Assembly (NCBI GenBank): GCA_023407175.1
Contig: JAEYMU010000056.1
Span: 62,001 to 126,000, forward strand
From: Bacillota bacterium
GTDB taxonomy: Bacteria > Bacillota_A > Clostridia > Lachnospirales > Lachnospiraceae
DNA: 64,000 nt
Direction: 5' to 3'
Both the position numbers and the translations under genes were made by a program. Shown piece after piece: positions 33,591-42,577 of this stretch; the first letter of the stretch is position 1, and every line of letters begins with the position of its first letter. The notes below the pieces were generated by a model. That model did no database searches. It saw nothing but the letters and a program-made list of their open reading frames with translations, and was not told the origin of the DNA.

Positions 33591-35300
33591 TTATTGTAAT
33601 AACTGCTGCTCCGCTGTCCACATGGCGGCATATTTACCGTTCTTTAAAAGCAGCTCCTTATGCGTTCCTTCCTCCCTAACCCTTCCGTCTGCAATCACAA
33701 TGATTTTATCCGCATTCTGTACAATCGAAAGAGTATGGGCAATCATAACCACTGTTTTCTTCTTACGCAGCAGATTGGCAATTGCCTTTTTTACTGCCAG
33801 TTCATTTTCCACATCCAGATTTGCAGTTGCTTCATCCAGCAAAAGAATCGGAGAATCCTTTAAAATAGCCCTTGCAATGGAAAGTCTTTGTCTCTCCCCT
33901 CCTGATAGCTGATTCCCGTTCTCTCCTGCCATTGTCTCATATCCTTTCGGCAGATTTCTGATAAATTCATCACAGTTTGCTTCCTTGCAGGCCCATTTGA
34001 TTTCCTCGTCCGTGGCCTGGGGTCTTGCATAACGGATATTGTTTCTGATGGTATCATCAAAAAGAAATACATCCTGATCCACCATAGAAATCCTGGATAA
34101 TACCTGCTCTGCTCCCTCTTCCCTGATGGAGCAGCCTCCTATCTTAATTTCACCGGAGGATGGTTCATAGTATTTCATAATCAGGTTTAAAATCGTTGAT
34201 TTACCGGAACCGGAATCTCCGACAATTGCTGTCAGCTTTCCGTCCTCCATGGTAAGATTGATGTTCTCACAAACCGTCTCCCCCTCCACATAGGAAAAGG
34301 CCACCTGGCAAAACTCAATTTCATAGGATTTTGGCAAGAACTGTGCTGCTGTACTTTCATCCTCCGGTTCCATAATTACATTGGTAATCTTTTTCTTTGC
34401 TATCATGAGGTTTTTGTAGCTTGTCAAATCCACAAAAATTGTTCCCAGCAGCTTTGTAAGGAACAGAGGAAGCATGCAAACCATAAGATAGGTTACTGCC
34501 TCCAGGCTCCCGTTTCTATAATCCATTCCGGCAATTACAATAACCAGCGGCAGACTAAGCCAGGAGAGAATGCTGTATACCATACCGATGGGAATTATCT
34601 TACATTCATAAATAAAACTGATATCGCTGAAGCTCTTCATTGCCTCTGTTACCGTTTTATTTTTTACTCCTCCGACGCCATAGGCCCGAAAGGTCTGGAT
34701 GCCATGAATATACTCTACCGTACTGCTGACATTTTCCGCACAGATTGCATTTTTGCGGTTTCCGTATTTTTCGACCTGGAGGAAGGATAACCAGATTGCA
34801 GGAATAATGAGAAGCTCCGTCAGCAAAAGGATAACTGCGGAAGGAAAATGCCAGGTACCGACAAATACAATCAGCATAAACGACAATGTAAAATTCTTTA
34901 CAAGATCACCTGTTTTATGGGTTAAGATTGCTTCATAGCTGCTCACATTTTCTGTTGCGGCATTGATATAATCTCCTGTCTGAGCTGCCTGAAATTTGGA
35001 CAAGGGAATTCTCTTCATTTTATCCCCAAGAAATAACCGTATCTGTCTGCTGACTCCCGCTCCTCCAAGCTGCCCCTGCACATAGCCAAAGCTGTAGATG
35101 ATAAGCCTGAGAATAAAAATACCTGCCATGGCCAGAGTCATTATGACGACGGTTTTCATGTTCATGCTATGCTTCCATAAGGCCTGAAAGACATAATAAA
35201 TCAGCATAAAATTACTGCCGGACAACAGACCTTCCAAGACCGTACAAAATACGGACAGATATAATTTACTATTCCACTTCATCGGTCCTTCATTCCTCAT
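33591..35300 (-). CDS. ABC half-transporter (ATPase fused to membrane domain), YbtPQ-like
   Basis: A 569-residue protein with an N-terminal six-helix ABC_membrane domain (~1-320) and a C-terminal ATPase with Walker A GDSGSGKS, signature 'LSGGERQRLSIARAI', Walker B 'ILLLDEATANLD' and H-loop 'MIAHTLSIV'. The fold is exporter-like, but pairs of such proteins next to AraC regulators (YbtP/YbtQ, IrtAB) import metal-siderophore complexes. The start at 35300 has AAAGGAGG 7 bases ahead. It overlaps the partner gene upstream by 11 bases, so the two probably make a heterodimer. Confidence 0.9.
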   Translation of the reverse strand: MRNEGPMKWNSKLYLSVFCTVLEGLLSGSNFMLIYYVFQALWKHSMNMKTVVIMTLAMAGIFILRLIIYSFGYVQGQLGGAGVSRQIRLFLGDKMKRIPLSKFQAAQTGDYINAATENVSSYEAILTHKTGDLVKNFTLSFMLIVFVGTWHFPSAVILLLTELLIIPAIWLSFLQVEKYGNRKNAICAENVSSTVEYIHGIQTFRAYGVGGVKNKTVTEAMKSFSDISFIYECKIIPIGMVYSILSWLSLPLVIVIAGMDYRNGSLEAVTYLMVCMLPLFLTKLLGTIFVDLTSYKNLMIAKKKITNVIMEPEDESTAAQFLPKSYEIEFCQVAFSYVEGETVCENINLTMEDGKLTAIVGDSGSGKSTILNLIMKYYEPSSGEIKIGGCSIREEGAEQVLSRISMVDQDVFLFDDTIRNNIRYARPQATDEEIKWACKEANCDEFIRNLPKGYETMAGENGNQLSGGERQRLSIARAILKDSPILLLDEATANLDVENELAVKKAIANLLRKKKTVVMIAHTLSIVQNADKIIVIADGRVREEGTHKELLLKNGKYAAMWTAEQQLLQ

Positions 35301-37068
35301 GAGCTGCCTCCTTTCTGGTGTCTTCCATCCGGTAGATCACAGAGCGAGCCTTCTCATAGCTTTCCCAGGCATTACGGTAATACCTGTTTTGTGATAATAC
35401 CTCTTCATGGGTACCGATACAGCTTATCGTATGATTTTCCACAACCGCAATTCTATCACATATTTTAAGGGCACTTAACCGGTGGGCAACAATAATGACC
35501 GTCTTTCCCTCACACAGATTTTTGATTGCCTTATCAATCTCAAGCTGATTTTCCGGATCTGCGGCAGAGGTAGCCTCATCTAAAATCAGAATGGGAGCAT
35601 TTTTTAAAATTGCCCTTGCAATAGCAATCCTTTGCTTTTCTCCGCCGGAAAAACGCGTTCCAAAGCTCCCTACCTTTGTATCATACCCCTTCGGCAGGCT
35701 CATGATAAAATCATCAATCTGTGCCCTTTTTGCGGCCTCCCGGACTTCCTCCAGGGAAGCTGCAAAACCCATCCTTATATTATTCAAGACACTGTCCCTT
35801 GTCAGAAAGGTCTTTTGAAAGACGATGGATATCTGTGCCAAAAGCTGTTCATAATCGATCTCCTTTACATTCTTACCGCCGATGGAAACCCTTCCCTTAT
35901 CCACGTCATAAAACCTTGTAATAAGCTCAATCATAGTGCTCTTTCCTGCCCCTGATTTTCCTACGAGAGCAATTTTTTCACCATCATGCACCGTAAGATT
36001 ACAATCCGACAACACATTAACCGGCTCGTCTTTTTTATAGGAAAAGCAGACATTCTTTAATTGTATCTCATGCTTTTTTGGAAATGCTTCTCCGCCTTCA
36101 TACACCGGTATATCCAGAATATCCTTTGCCTTTGTTATACCATACAGCACCTGGGCAAATTTGGAGCCCAGCTCCTGCAGCGGCCTTAGCTCTGTCAGAT
36201 ACAGAGAGCCGATAAATGCAAACAGCAAAAATACGCTGGCAGGAATCGAACCCTCCAGGAAAAAGTACCCTCCGATGGGCACCATCAGAAGCATACCGCA
36301 TTCTGTAATAACGACATAGGAAGCATAGGGCGGTCCCATTTTCTTTGATACCAGATTCCAGACGGAATTCGCTTCATCAATGGCCTCCGAGTACTTCTGA
36401 AAGGAGCGGCTTCCCATATTATATGCCTTGATCAGCTTCATTCCGGTGATATATTCAATAATTACGCAGTTCAGCTTCATCAAGGACTGATTGGTACTGC
36501 CCACCAGCTTTCCCATTCCCTGAAACATGACCATCATTACACATAAGGCCAAAAACAGGGGAATAAGAGAGATCAGAGCCAAGGGCAGATTTACAGAACA
36601 CAGATAAATAAAAACCGCCACCGGTCCGCACATATAATAGATAAATTCCGGCAGGTGATGTGCCAGAAACAGCTCCAGCTTTTCAATATCCTCATTTAAT
36701 ATTGTTTTGATTGCTCCCGTATTGTGCTCACCTAAGACGCCCAACGGTACCCTTGCCATATGCTCGACCACCATGCACCGGACCTTATACAGGGCATGAT
36801 AGGCTCCCTTATGGGACAGCACCCCTGAGGCTCCAAACAGGAGGAAACGGATTATGATTGCAGCAGAAATCAACAGGCTGTTTTGCAGCATAATCTCCTC
36901 TGTAAGGGTTCCCTGGTGAGCATTGCTGATCAGTCGGTAAATCCCATAATAGGGTACCATGGTACAAATTCCGCTCATAAAAGAACACAGGGCTGAAAAG
37001 TATAAATAATACTTATCTTTCCCCGCCCACTGCAATAGCAGGCGGATTGGATTTTCTTTTTTCTTCAT
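35290..37068 (-). CDS. ABC half-transporter (membrane domain plus ATPase), YbtPQ-like partner
   Basis: A 592-residue protein with a membrane domain (~20-330) and an ATPase domain. Motifs are Walker A GKSGAGKS, signature 'FSGGEKQRIAIARAI', Walker B 'ILILDEATSAAD' and H-loop 'IVAHRLSAL'. The start at 37068 (MKKKENPIR) follows GGAGGG. A start at 37101 would lie inside the upstream ECF ATPase gene. It overlaps that gene by 4 bases, placing it in the ECF operon. Length and pairing resemble YbtP/YbtQ (about 600 residues). Confidence 0.9.
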   Translation of the reverse strand: MKKKENPIRLLLQWAGKDKYYLYFSALCSFMSGICTMVPYYGIYRLISNAHQGTLTEEIMLQNSLLISAAIIIRFLLFGASGVLSHKGAYHALYKVRCMVVEHMARVPLGVLGEHNTGAIKTILNEDIEKLELFLAHHLPEFIYYMCGPVAVFIYLCSVNLPLALISLIPLFLALCVMMVMFQGMGKLVGSTNQSLMKLNCVIIEYITGMKLIKAYNMGSRSFQKYSEAIDEANSVWNLVSKKMGPPYASYVVITECGMLLMVPIGGYFFLEGSIPASVFLLFAFIGSLYLTELRPLQELGSKFAQVLYGITKAKDILDIPVYEGGEAFPKKHEIQLKNVCFSYKKDEPVNVLSDCNLTVHDGEKIALVGKSGAGKSTMIELITRFYDVDKGRVSIGGKNVKEIDYEQLLAQISIVFQKTFLTRDSVLNNIRMGFAASLEEVREAAKRAQIDDFIMSLPKGYDTKVGSFGTRFSGGEKQRIAIARAILKNAPILILDEATSAADPENQLEIDKAIKNLCEGKTVIIVAHRLSALKICDRIAVVENHTISCIGTHEEVLSQNRYYRNAWESYEKARSVIYRMEDTRKEAAHEE

Positions 37069-38492
37069 TTTTGACCCTCCAATTCCCATACTCTGGTACA
37101 TGCCTGTGCGATGAATTCAAAATCATGGGTAACAACAAAAATAATTTTCCCCATGGCGGAAAGCTGCTTCATCAGTCTGACCACCGACTGCATGCTCTCA
37201 TAATCCAGCCCGCTTGTCGGTTCATCAAAGATTAGAATATCCTTCCTGCAAATCATGCTGACCGCTACTGCAACCCGCTGCTTCTCCCCTCCTGATAAGG
37301 TATTGGGATGCCGATTCCGATAGGTATATAAGCCCAGCTCCTGCATTGTCCTCGCAACTGCTCCATAATCCGGGTTTTTAATTCCGAAGCTGCACTCATG
37401 CTCTACACTGTCTGCAAAAAGCTGATAATTGACATCCTGCATGACCATATAGGAATGCTGCAAGCGTTCCTTTTCTTTTCTTACTGTACCCTTCCAGATA
37501 ATTTGCCCCGACAGGGGCTTTAAAAGTCCGCAAAGCGTCCTTGAAAATGTGGATTTTCCAACTCCGTTATGCCCTGTTACGGCAATCATTTCTCCCTGGG
37601 AAGCCTTAAAATTAAGGCCGGACAGAATTACCTTTTTCCCGTACCCGACGGAAAGATTCTGTAATTCCAGAAGGGCTTTTCTTTCTTCCCGGCCGTCTTG
37701 TACCAGATTTTCATCCTGTGTCCCTCCGCAGTGCAGGAAAGCTATATTTCTTTGCCGCTCCAGGGAACGAAGTCCCATTCGCTCTCTTTCCTCCTCGCTG
37801 ATCTGAAGAAATTCCTCTCTTTCCAGAATACGCGTTAATCTGCCCTTCTCCAGGTGAAAAATCCGGTCGGCAAGCTCTTTTAAGTAGTAGAGCCGGTGCT
37901 CCGCAATAATGATGGTTTTTCCCTGTTTTTTCAGCAAAGCAATTTGCTTTTCCAGATCATGTATCGCAGCCTCATCCAGATTGGAGGAGGGTTCATCCAA
38001 CAGATAGATATCCGGATTCATGGCATATACGGAGGCAAATGCAATTTTTTGCTTTTCTCCTCCTGATAGGGAAAATATACTTCGTCCAAGGAGCTTTTCT
38101 ATGCCAAGCTCCCTGGCAGCTTCATTTACCCGCTGCCTCATTTTTGCCTGCTGCAATCCGTTATTTTCCATTCCAAAGGCAATCTCTCCGTCCGTGTCCA
38201 TATGAAAGAACTGGGTCTTTGGATTTTGAAATACCGAGCCTACCCTTGCGGCTATCTCATAAATCGGCTCCTCGAAAATCAGCTTTCCATCTATCCTGAC
38301 CTCTCCCTGCAAGGCTCCCGGAAAGAATTCAGGAATCAAGCCATTGATTAATCTGGTAACCGTTGTCTTTCCGCAGCCGCTTTGTCCTGTAAGCAGGATG
38401 CATTCACCCTTTTTTATCGTAAAGCTTAAATCGCACAGCTTTCCTTCCTCCAAGCCTTCATAGGCAAAGGATACATGTTCAAATTCAATCAT
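37065..38492 (-). CDS. ECF transporter tandem ATPase (EcfA-EcfA' fused)
   Basis: A 475-residue protein with two ABC ATPase domains in one chain. Domain 1 (~1-230) has Walker A GQSGCGKT, signature 'LSGGEKQKIAFASVY' and Walker B 'IYLLDEPSSNLD'. Domain 2 (~265-475) has Walker A GHNGVGKS, signature 'LSGGEKQRVAVAVSM' and Walker B 'ILIFDEPTSGLD'. This is the energy-coupling ATPase pair, often encoded as two genes but fused here. It works with the EcfT-like protein and the S component encoded just upstream. Confidence 0.93.
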   Translation of the reverse strand: MIEFEHVSFAYEGLEEGKLCDLSFTIKKGECILLTGQSGCGKTTVTRLINGLIPEFFPGALQGEVRIDGKLIFEEPIYEIAARVGSVFQNPKTQFFHMDTDGEIAFGMENNGLQQAKMRQRVNEAARELGIEKLLGRSIFSLSGGEKQKIAFASVYAMNPDIYLLDEPSSNLDEAAIHDLEKQIALLKKQGKTIIIAEHRLYYLKELADRIFHLEKGRLTRILEREEFLQISEEERERMGLRSLERQRNIAFLHCGGTQDENLVQDGREERKALLELQNLSVGYGKKVILSGLNFKASQGEMIAVTGHNGVGKSTFSRTLCGLLKPLSGQIIWKGTVRKEKERLQHSYMVMQDVNYQLFADSVEHECSFGIKNPDYGAVARTMQELGLYTYRNRHPNTLSGGEKQRVAVAVSMICRKDILIFDEPTSGLDYESMQSVVRLMKQLSAMGKIIFVVTHDFEFIAQACTRVWELEGQK

Positions 38493-39193
38493 AGGAATCC
38501 TCCCTTGGTCAGCAAACCGATGATAAAATAGCTTAAGACAAGGAGGACTGCCAGTGCATCCTGCCAGAAAAACCCTATTTCGGTCAGACAGGTTCTCGGA
38601 TTTGGATTTTCAATGCCACGGGTTACCGATGCAATGGATAATTCATCTGCCGTTTTTGATGCCGCCATCATCAAGGGTACATACAGGCACTCTGCCGTCA
38701 TAACAGGATGTCTAATTGTCCCCAGGATGGACGGTGAGATATCCCGCATTTTCATAGCATCCTTAATAAACCTCCAGTCTTCCTTTACCACCGGTAAATA
38801 GCGCATCATAACTGCAAATGGAATAACAAAGCTGTCCGGCATATGAATTTTATAAAGGGCCGCCATAAATTCACTTGTTTTCGTCGTCGCTATCATAATT
38901 CCCGCCATAAAGCCGCAGGGATATACCTTATTAACCAATCCAAAGAAAGCTGCCAAAATAGCCTGCCATATTCCGCTCAAATGATAAATACTTAAATTTG
39001 TAATAAAAAATATGATACCGTAAGCAATTACCCCCAAAAAAGCATAGCGATATTGCTTTACCAGCAATCCAAACACTCCGATCAGAAGTACCAGGACCAG
39101 CTCATAGGTAAGTGACGGCGCAAACATCGTACACAGCACGCAAAGCAGCAGCAAACTCAGCTTCGTGCGGGGATCGAAGGGTATTGCGCTCAT
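38489..39193 (-). CDS. ECF transporter transmembrane coupling protein (EcfT/CbiQ type)
   Basis: A 234-residue membrane protein starting 'MSAIPFDPRTKLSLLLLCVLC', the usual EcfT opening, with the coupling helix 'IKDAMKMRDI' and later 'ADELSIASVTRGIENPNPRT', the Arg-containing signature that contacts the ATPases. It overlaps both neighbours by 4 bases. Confidence 0.92.
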   Translation of the reverse strand: MSAIPFDPRTKLSLLLLCVLCTMFAPSLTYELVLVLLIGVFGLLVKQYRYAFLGVIAYGIIFFITNLSIYHLSGIWQAILAAFFGLVNKVYPCGFMAGIMIATTKTSEFMAALYKIHMPDSFVIPFAVMMRYLPVVKEDWRFIKDAMKMRDISPSILGTIRHPVMTAECLYVPLMMAASKTADELSIASVTRGIENPNPRTCLTEIGFFWQDALAVLLVLSYFIIGLLTKGGFL

Positions 39194-39801
39194 GCCGTAA
39201 TTCCCGCCTTCTCAAACTGCTTTTTCAAAAGCTTCACTCCGACAAAGGCACTGAAAGCCGCAACTAAAATCGTTCCCAGTATGATTACCGCCAGCATCCA
39301 GTTTTGTGCCGCCTCATTCATAGTATCGATATAGCTTTCTGAGGTTCCTCCGTTTAACATATATTTGCTCCAGCCCTCTTTATCGGCAAAAAAGCAAATA
39401 TAGGTTCCAGTGGAACCAAGACTGATACAGATATAAGCAAGGATGTTAAGAACCCTGCTCTTATAATTCCTGACTCCGGCAATAAAATCTCCCACAATGC
39501 CGCCGAGGATATAGCCAAGATCCATCGCCCAGTGCATCCCTGTTGCGAACCAGATAACACCGCATAGAATACCCGCAATCGCAATCGGTCCTCTTTTTGG
39601 TACCTTGGCAATCAAAAGCATTAATACAGGACCTCCTAAAAGTGCCGACCCCAATGGCATATAGAAGGTAAGAACCGGATTAGGCGCAAAGACAATACCT
39701 CCAACCAGCATGGTAACAAAAAGCAGGGCTGTAAAAATTCCGATTGTGACGAGGTCCTTTACAGACAAGCCCTTCCTGTTAAAACGTGACTGATTACTCA
39801 T
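39190..39801 (-). CDS. ECF transporter substrate-specific (S) component, MptD/Trep_Strep family
   Basis: A 203-residue membrane protein with about six helices. It opens 'LSVKDLVTIGIFTALLFVTMLVGGIV', the Ala-rich first helix typical of S components, and continues 'LLGGPVLMLLIAKVPKRGPIAIAGILCGVIWFATG', which fits the Trep_Strep (TIGR02185-like) family of unknown substrate. It is the first gene of a five-gene operon with the ECF coupling proteins and two YbtPQ-like ABC half-transporters. An inferred role is uptake of a metal-chelate or its breakdown product. Confidence 0.85.
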   Translation of the reverse strand: MSNQSRFNRKGLSVKDLVTIGIFTALLFVTMLVGGIVFAPNPVLTFYMPLGSALLGGPVLMLLIAKVPKRGPIAIAGILCGVIWFATGMHWAMDLGYILGGIVGDFIAGVRNYKSRVLNILAYICISLGSTGTYICFFADKEGWSKYMLNGGTSESYIDTMNEAAQNWMLAVIILGTILVAAFSAFVGVKLLKKQFEKAGITA

Positions 39802-39863
39802 AAATTATCCTCCTTGTATTTTGCAGCACGATTGACGTGGTTGCAAAAACATGCTATTATTTG

Positions 39864-39879
39864 GTTAGTTATTTCTAAC
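39864..39879. promoter_or_regulatory. Palindromic operator GTTAG-N6-CTAAC (site 3)
   Basis: GTTAGTTATTTCTAAC, flanked by TTTG and (further out) CCAAA, in the 222-base region between the ECF operon and the divergent AraC gene. The arms and the spacing are identical to sites at 21228 and 21376. Confidence 0.66.
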
Positions 39880-40023
39880 TTCGATTACCAAAATAGCATA
39901 ATTATATTTGGGTTTCAATATCGGAAGGTTATGTTCGGCTGATCGTGATGATAATAAGTCCGATCGAGGTATGATAAAAGCTTATACCCTTCCTATGTAT
40001 AAAACGTAACGATTGGAGACTGT

Positions 40024-40983
40024 ATGAATAACGACTTAAAAAACATGTATGAACGTATCTTAAAAGAAAGTGGTTTTTTTCCGATTCCCGATACCCCGAA
40101 ATTCAGTTCTTCGGGACAGACCTTTGCTTTATCCGATCAAATCGGCAAGGGTTATTATTGGGTTTATGCAGAGAAGAATTTATTCGATATTAAAATACAT
40201 GATTTCTATTATCACGAGGATTATTTATTCGACCGCAGTATGCCTGAATGCTTGAGTGTTACCTATTACTATTCCATCGCGGGGCACGAATTAAATCCCT
40301 ACCGCCGTATGAATGCAAATTGTGTTAAAAGCTATCTTGGCGGTGATAAACCCTTTAAAGCGATGATACATAAAAAAATACCTGTAAAATCCATAGGCAT
40401 CGAAATCCTGCCGGAATATTACAGGTATCATTTAAAAGAAAAATATCCGGAGGAATATATCGATCCTTACAAAGCCTTCTACGCAATTGATGAAACCTCC
40501 TCCTTTCCGGAAATGACACTTCTTTTGAAGCAGGTTCATGATTATCATGGCAGCGGTATCGGTGCAAAGCTCTTCTACGAGGCCAAGGTTGCAGAAGCAG
40601 TTTCTCTCGTTTTTGAACGCTTCCATCAATCGTCCTTTACTCAAAAACACCTGTCGAAAAAGGATGTGGAACAGCTTCATACCGTTACTTCCTATATCAA
40701 TAACCATGCTGCTTTCCCTCTCTCCCTGGAGCAGTTATCGAAAATTGCCTGCATGGGAACCACAAAGCTAAAGCAGACCTTTAAACAAATCAACGGCTGT
40801 ACGATTACAGAATATATCCAGCAGCAGCGCATGGGACAGGCGGAATTCCTGCTGTCACACACCGATTTAAGCATCGCTCAGATTTCACAGACGGTGGGAT
40901 ATACAAATCCCAGCCGCTTCGCAGAATTATTTCAAAGAAATGTTGGTATCCTACCGGGAGAATACCGAAAAATCATGAATTAA
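40024..40983 (+). CDS. AraC-family regulator (YbtA/PchR-like)
   Basis: A 319-residue protein, the same length as YbtA of the yersiniabactin locus. The N-terminal ~215 residues form a ligand domain. The C-terminal AraC HTH is 'LSLEQLSKIACMGTTKLKQTFKQINGCTITEYIQQQRMGQAEFLLSHTDLSIAQISQTVGYTNPSRFAELFQRNVGILPGEYR', where 'TKLKQTFK' is the style of siderophore-responsive members. It is divergent from the ECF/ABC operon and shares its upstream region with operator site 3. It probably activates that operon when the imported chelate is present (inference). Confidence 0.88.
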   Translation: MNNDLKNMYERILKESGFFPIPDTPKFSSSGQTFALSDQIGKGYYWVYAEKNLFDIKIHDFYYHEDYLFDRSMPECLSVTYYYSIAGHELNPYRRMNANCVKSYLGGDKPFKAMIHKKIPVKSIGIEILPEYYRYHLKEKYPEEYIDPYKAFYAIDETSSFPEMTLLLKQVHDYHGSGIGAKLFYEAKVAEAVSLVFERFHQSSFTQKHLSKKDVEQLHTVTSYINNHAAFPLSLEQLSKIACMGTTKLKQTFKQINGCTITEYIQQQRMGQAEFLLSHTDLSIAQISQTVGYTNPSRFAELFQRNVGILPGEYRKIMN

Positions 40984-41015
40984 CGGATAGCCTTGCACCA
41001 GGCAAGGCTATCCGT
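40983..41015 (+). terminator. Hairpin terminator after the AraC gene
   Basis: A perfect 14-bp stem ACGGATAGCCTTGC / GCAAGGCTATCCGT, starting at the stop codon. No long T run follows, so it may also protect mRNA ends of both convergent genes. Confidence 0.7.
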
Positions 41016-41052
41016 CAGGCAGTACTGTTTGGCTAATTATGAATACGATGTC

Positions 41053-42399
41053 CTAATTCATATCCAGCTGGGGAACCGGATTTCTGAAGAATCTGGTAAT
41101 TCCAAGTAAATACAGGACTCCGGCACCCATCCATAGGAAGCCGACCACATGGGCGTTGACTCCAAGATTTATAAAAATCCAGAAGGTAACCAGAAGACCG
41201 ATCAATGGGCACACCAGATACAGCAACAGGGCCTTGCCCTTCTGCTCTCCTCTCCCCACCTTGTCCTGGAGGAAAAACTTTAAAATCACTGCTATGTTAA
41301 GCAGTATGAAACCCACCAGCGCCCCGAAGCTGACCATGGTTGAAATCAATCCGAGAGAGCAGAACAGCGAGATCGGTGTTATAATAATCCCTACCAGCAG
41401 GATGGAAACTACCGGTGTCTGATATTTCTTGCTGATATAGGATAATTGCTTCGGAAATACTCCGTCCCTGCCCATCGCAAAAAGCACTCTGGATACGGCC
41501 GTATGGGAGGCCTGTGTGGTAGCCAGGCCAAAGGATAGCACAAGTGTAAATGAGGTAATAACCGTCAGCCATTTGCCGCCTACATAATTAACAACATCAA
41601 TAAATGCGGTATCAACATTCAATTCTTTGTAATTCGGATATGCAATCCCTGCAAAGAAGGTAATTACAATAAAAATCAGTCCGATAATCAGAATTGCATA
41701 GATGATTGCTTTACCCACCGATTTGCCGGGATTTACCGTTTCTTCGGCCAGCGTGCTGATCGCATCAAAGCCAAGATAGCTTAAGATTACAATACCCGTT
41801 GCCTGAAGAATACCGGAAATATTGAACTGTTCCGGATTATAAAAGGATATGGTATTAAAATGAACTGTTCCGTTAACCCAAAGACGGATTGTGCAGGCGA
41901 CAAATGCGATAATGACAATAATTTGCAGGGCAAACAGAATCCAGCTGCATTTTGACATCAGGTCCACACCGATTATATTCGTCACCGTACTGAAAACAAT
42001 AAATAAAATAGCCCATAGCCAGGTGGGAACGGAGGGTATCATGGCATTGGCAAAGGAGCTTCCGATGATGACTACTGTTGCTGGCATCAGAAAATAGTCC
42101 AGCAAAATCGACCAGCCCGTCAGAAATCCAAATGCGGGGGATACTCCCTTCTGTACATATACATATACCGATCCGGCCATCGGATACTTTTGTGACATAA
42201 ACTTATAGCTAAGTCCTGTAAAAAACATTGCCACCATACCGATGAAATAACAAAGTGCAACCATTCCGCCTGCAGGACCTAAGAAGGTGCCATACATGGC
42301 CGCAGGCGCGAGGGGTATCATAAAAATCAACCCATAGATAACCAAATCTCTTGTTTTCAAAGCTCTTTTCAATACTGCCTGGTTTTTTTGCTTTTCCAT
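41053..42399 (-). CDS. APC-family amino acid/amine permease
   Basis: A 448-residue membrane protein with about 12 helices. The APC signatures 'LVIYGLIFMIPLAPAAMYGTFLGPAGGMVALCYFIGMV' and 'ILSYLGFDAISTLAEETVNPGKSVGKAI' (helix 6, substrate site) are evident. It should import an amino acid or amine for the catabolic genes upstream. The start at 42399 has GGAGG 6 bases ahead, and a start at 42411 is within that ribosome site. Two hairpins lie between this gene and the flavoprotein gene upstream (42415-42474). Confidence 0.9.
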   Translation of the reverse strand: MEKQKNQAVLKRALKTRDLVIYGLIFMIPLAPAAMYGTFLGPAGGMVALCYFIGMVAMFFTGLSYKFMSQKYPMAGSVYVYVQKGVSPAFGFLTGWSILLDYFLMPATVVIIGSSFANAMIPSVPTWLWAILFIVFSTVTNIIGVDLMSKCSWILFALQIIVIIAFVACTIRLWVNGTVHFNTISFYNPEQFNISGILQATGIVILSYLGFDAISTLAEETVNPGKSVGKAIIYAILIIGLIFIVITFFAGIAYPNYKELNVDTAFIDVVNYVGGKWLTVITSFTLVLSFGLATTQASHTAVSRVLFAMGRDGVFPKQLSYISKKYQTPVVSILLVGIIITPISLFCSLGLISTMVSFGALVGFILLNIAVILKFFLQDKVGRGEQKGKALLLYLVCPLIGLLVTFWIFINLGVNAHVVGFLWMGAGVLYLLGITRFFRNPVPQLDMN

Positions 42400-42414
42400 A
42401 ACAACCTCCATCCG

Positions 42415-42474
42415 CCGCCTTAGGCGGCATACAAATACTTTAAAAAGGCGTCTGCACAGCTTTGCAGACGCCTT
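42415..42474 (-). promoter_or_regulatory. Leader hairpins before the APC permease
   Basis: On the minus strand, AAGGCGTCTGC / GCAGACGCCTT (42444-42474) is followed by TTTTTA, a terminator-like hairpin. It is followed by the palindrome GCCGCCTAAGGCGGC (42415-42429) just ahead of the ribosome site. There is no room for a promoter between them and the start codon. Confidence 0.65.
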
Positions 42475-42577
42475 AGTCTCTAGGGGAATATGATTTCAAA
42501 TTATAAAGATACACCATACGAAAAAATTGTATAAATCGGAACCAGTACAATAAGTATATTCCTCTCGGATGTAAAAA

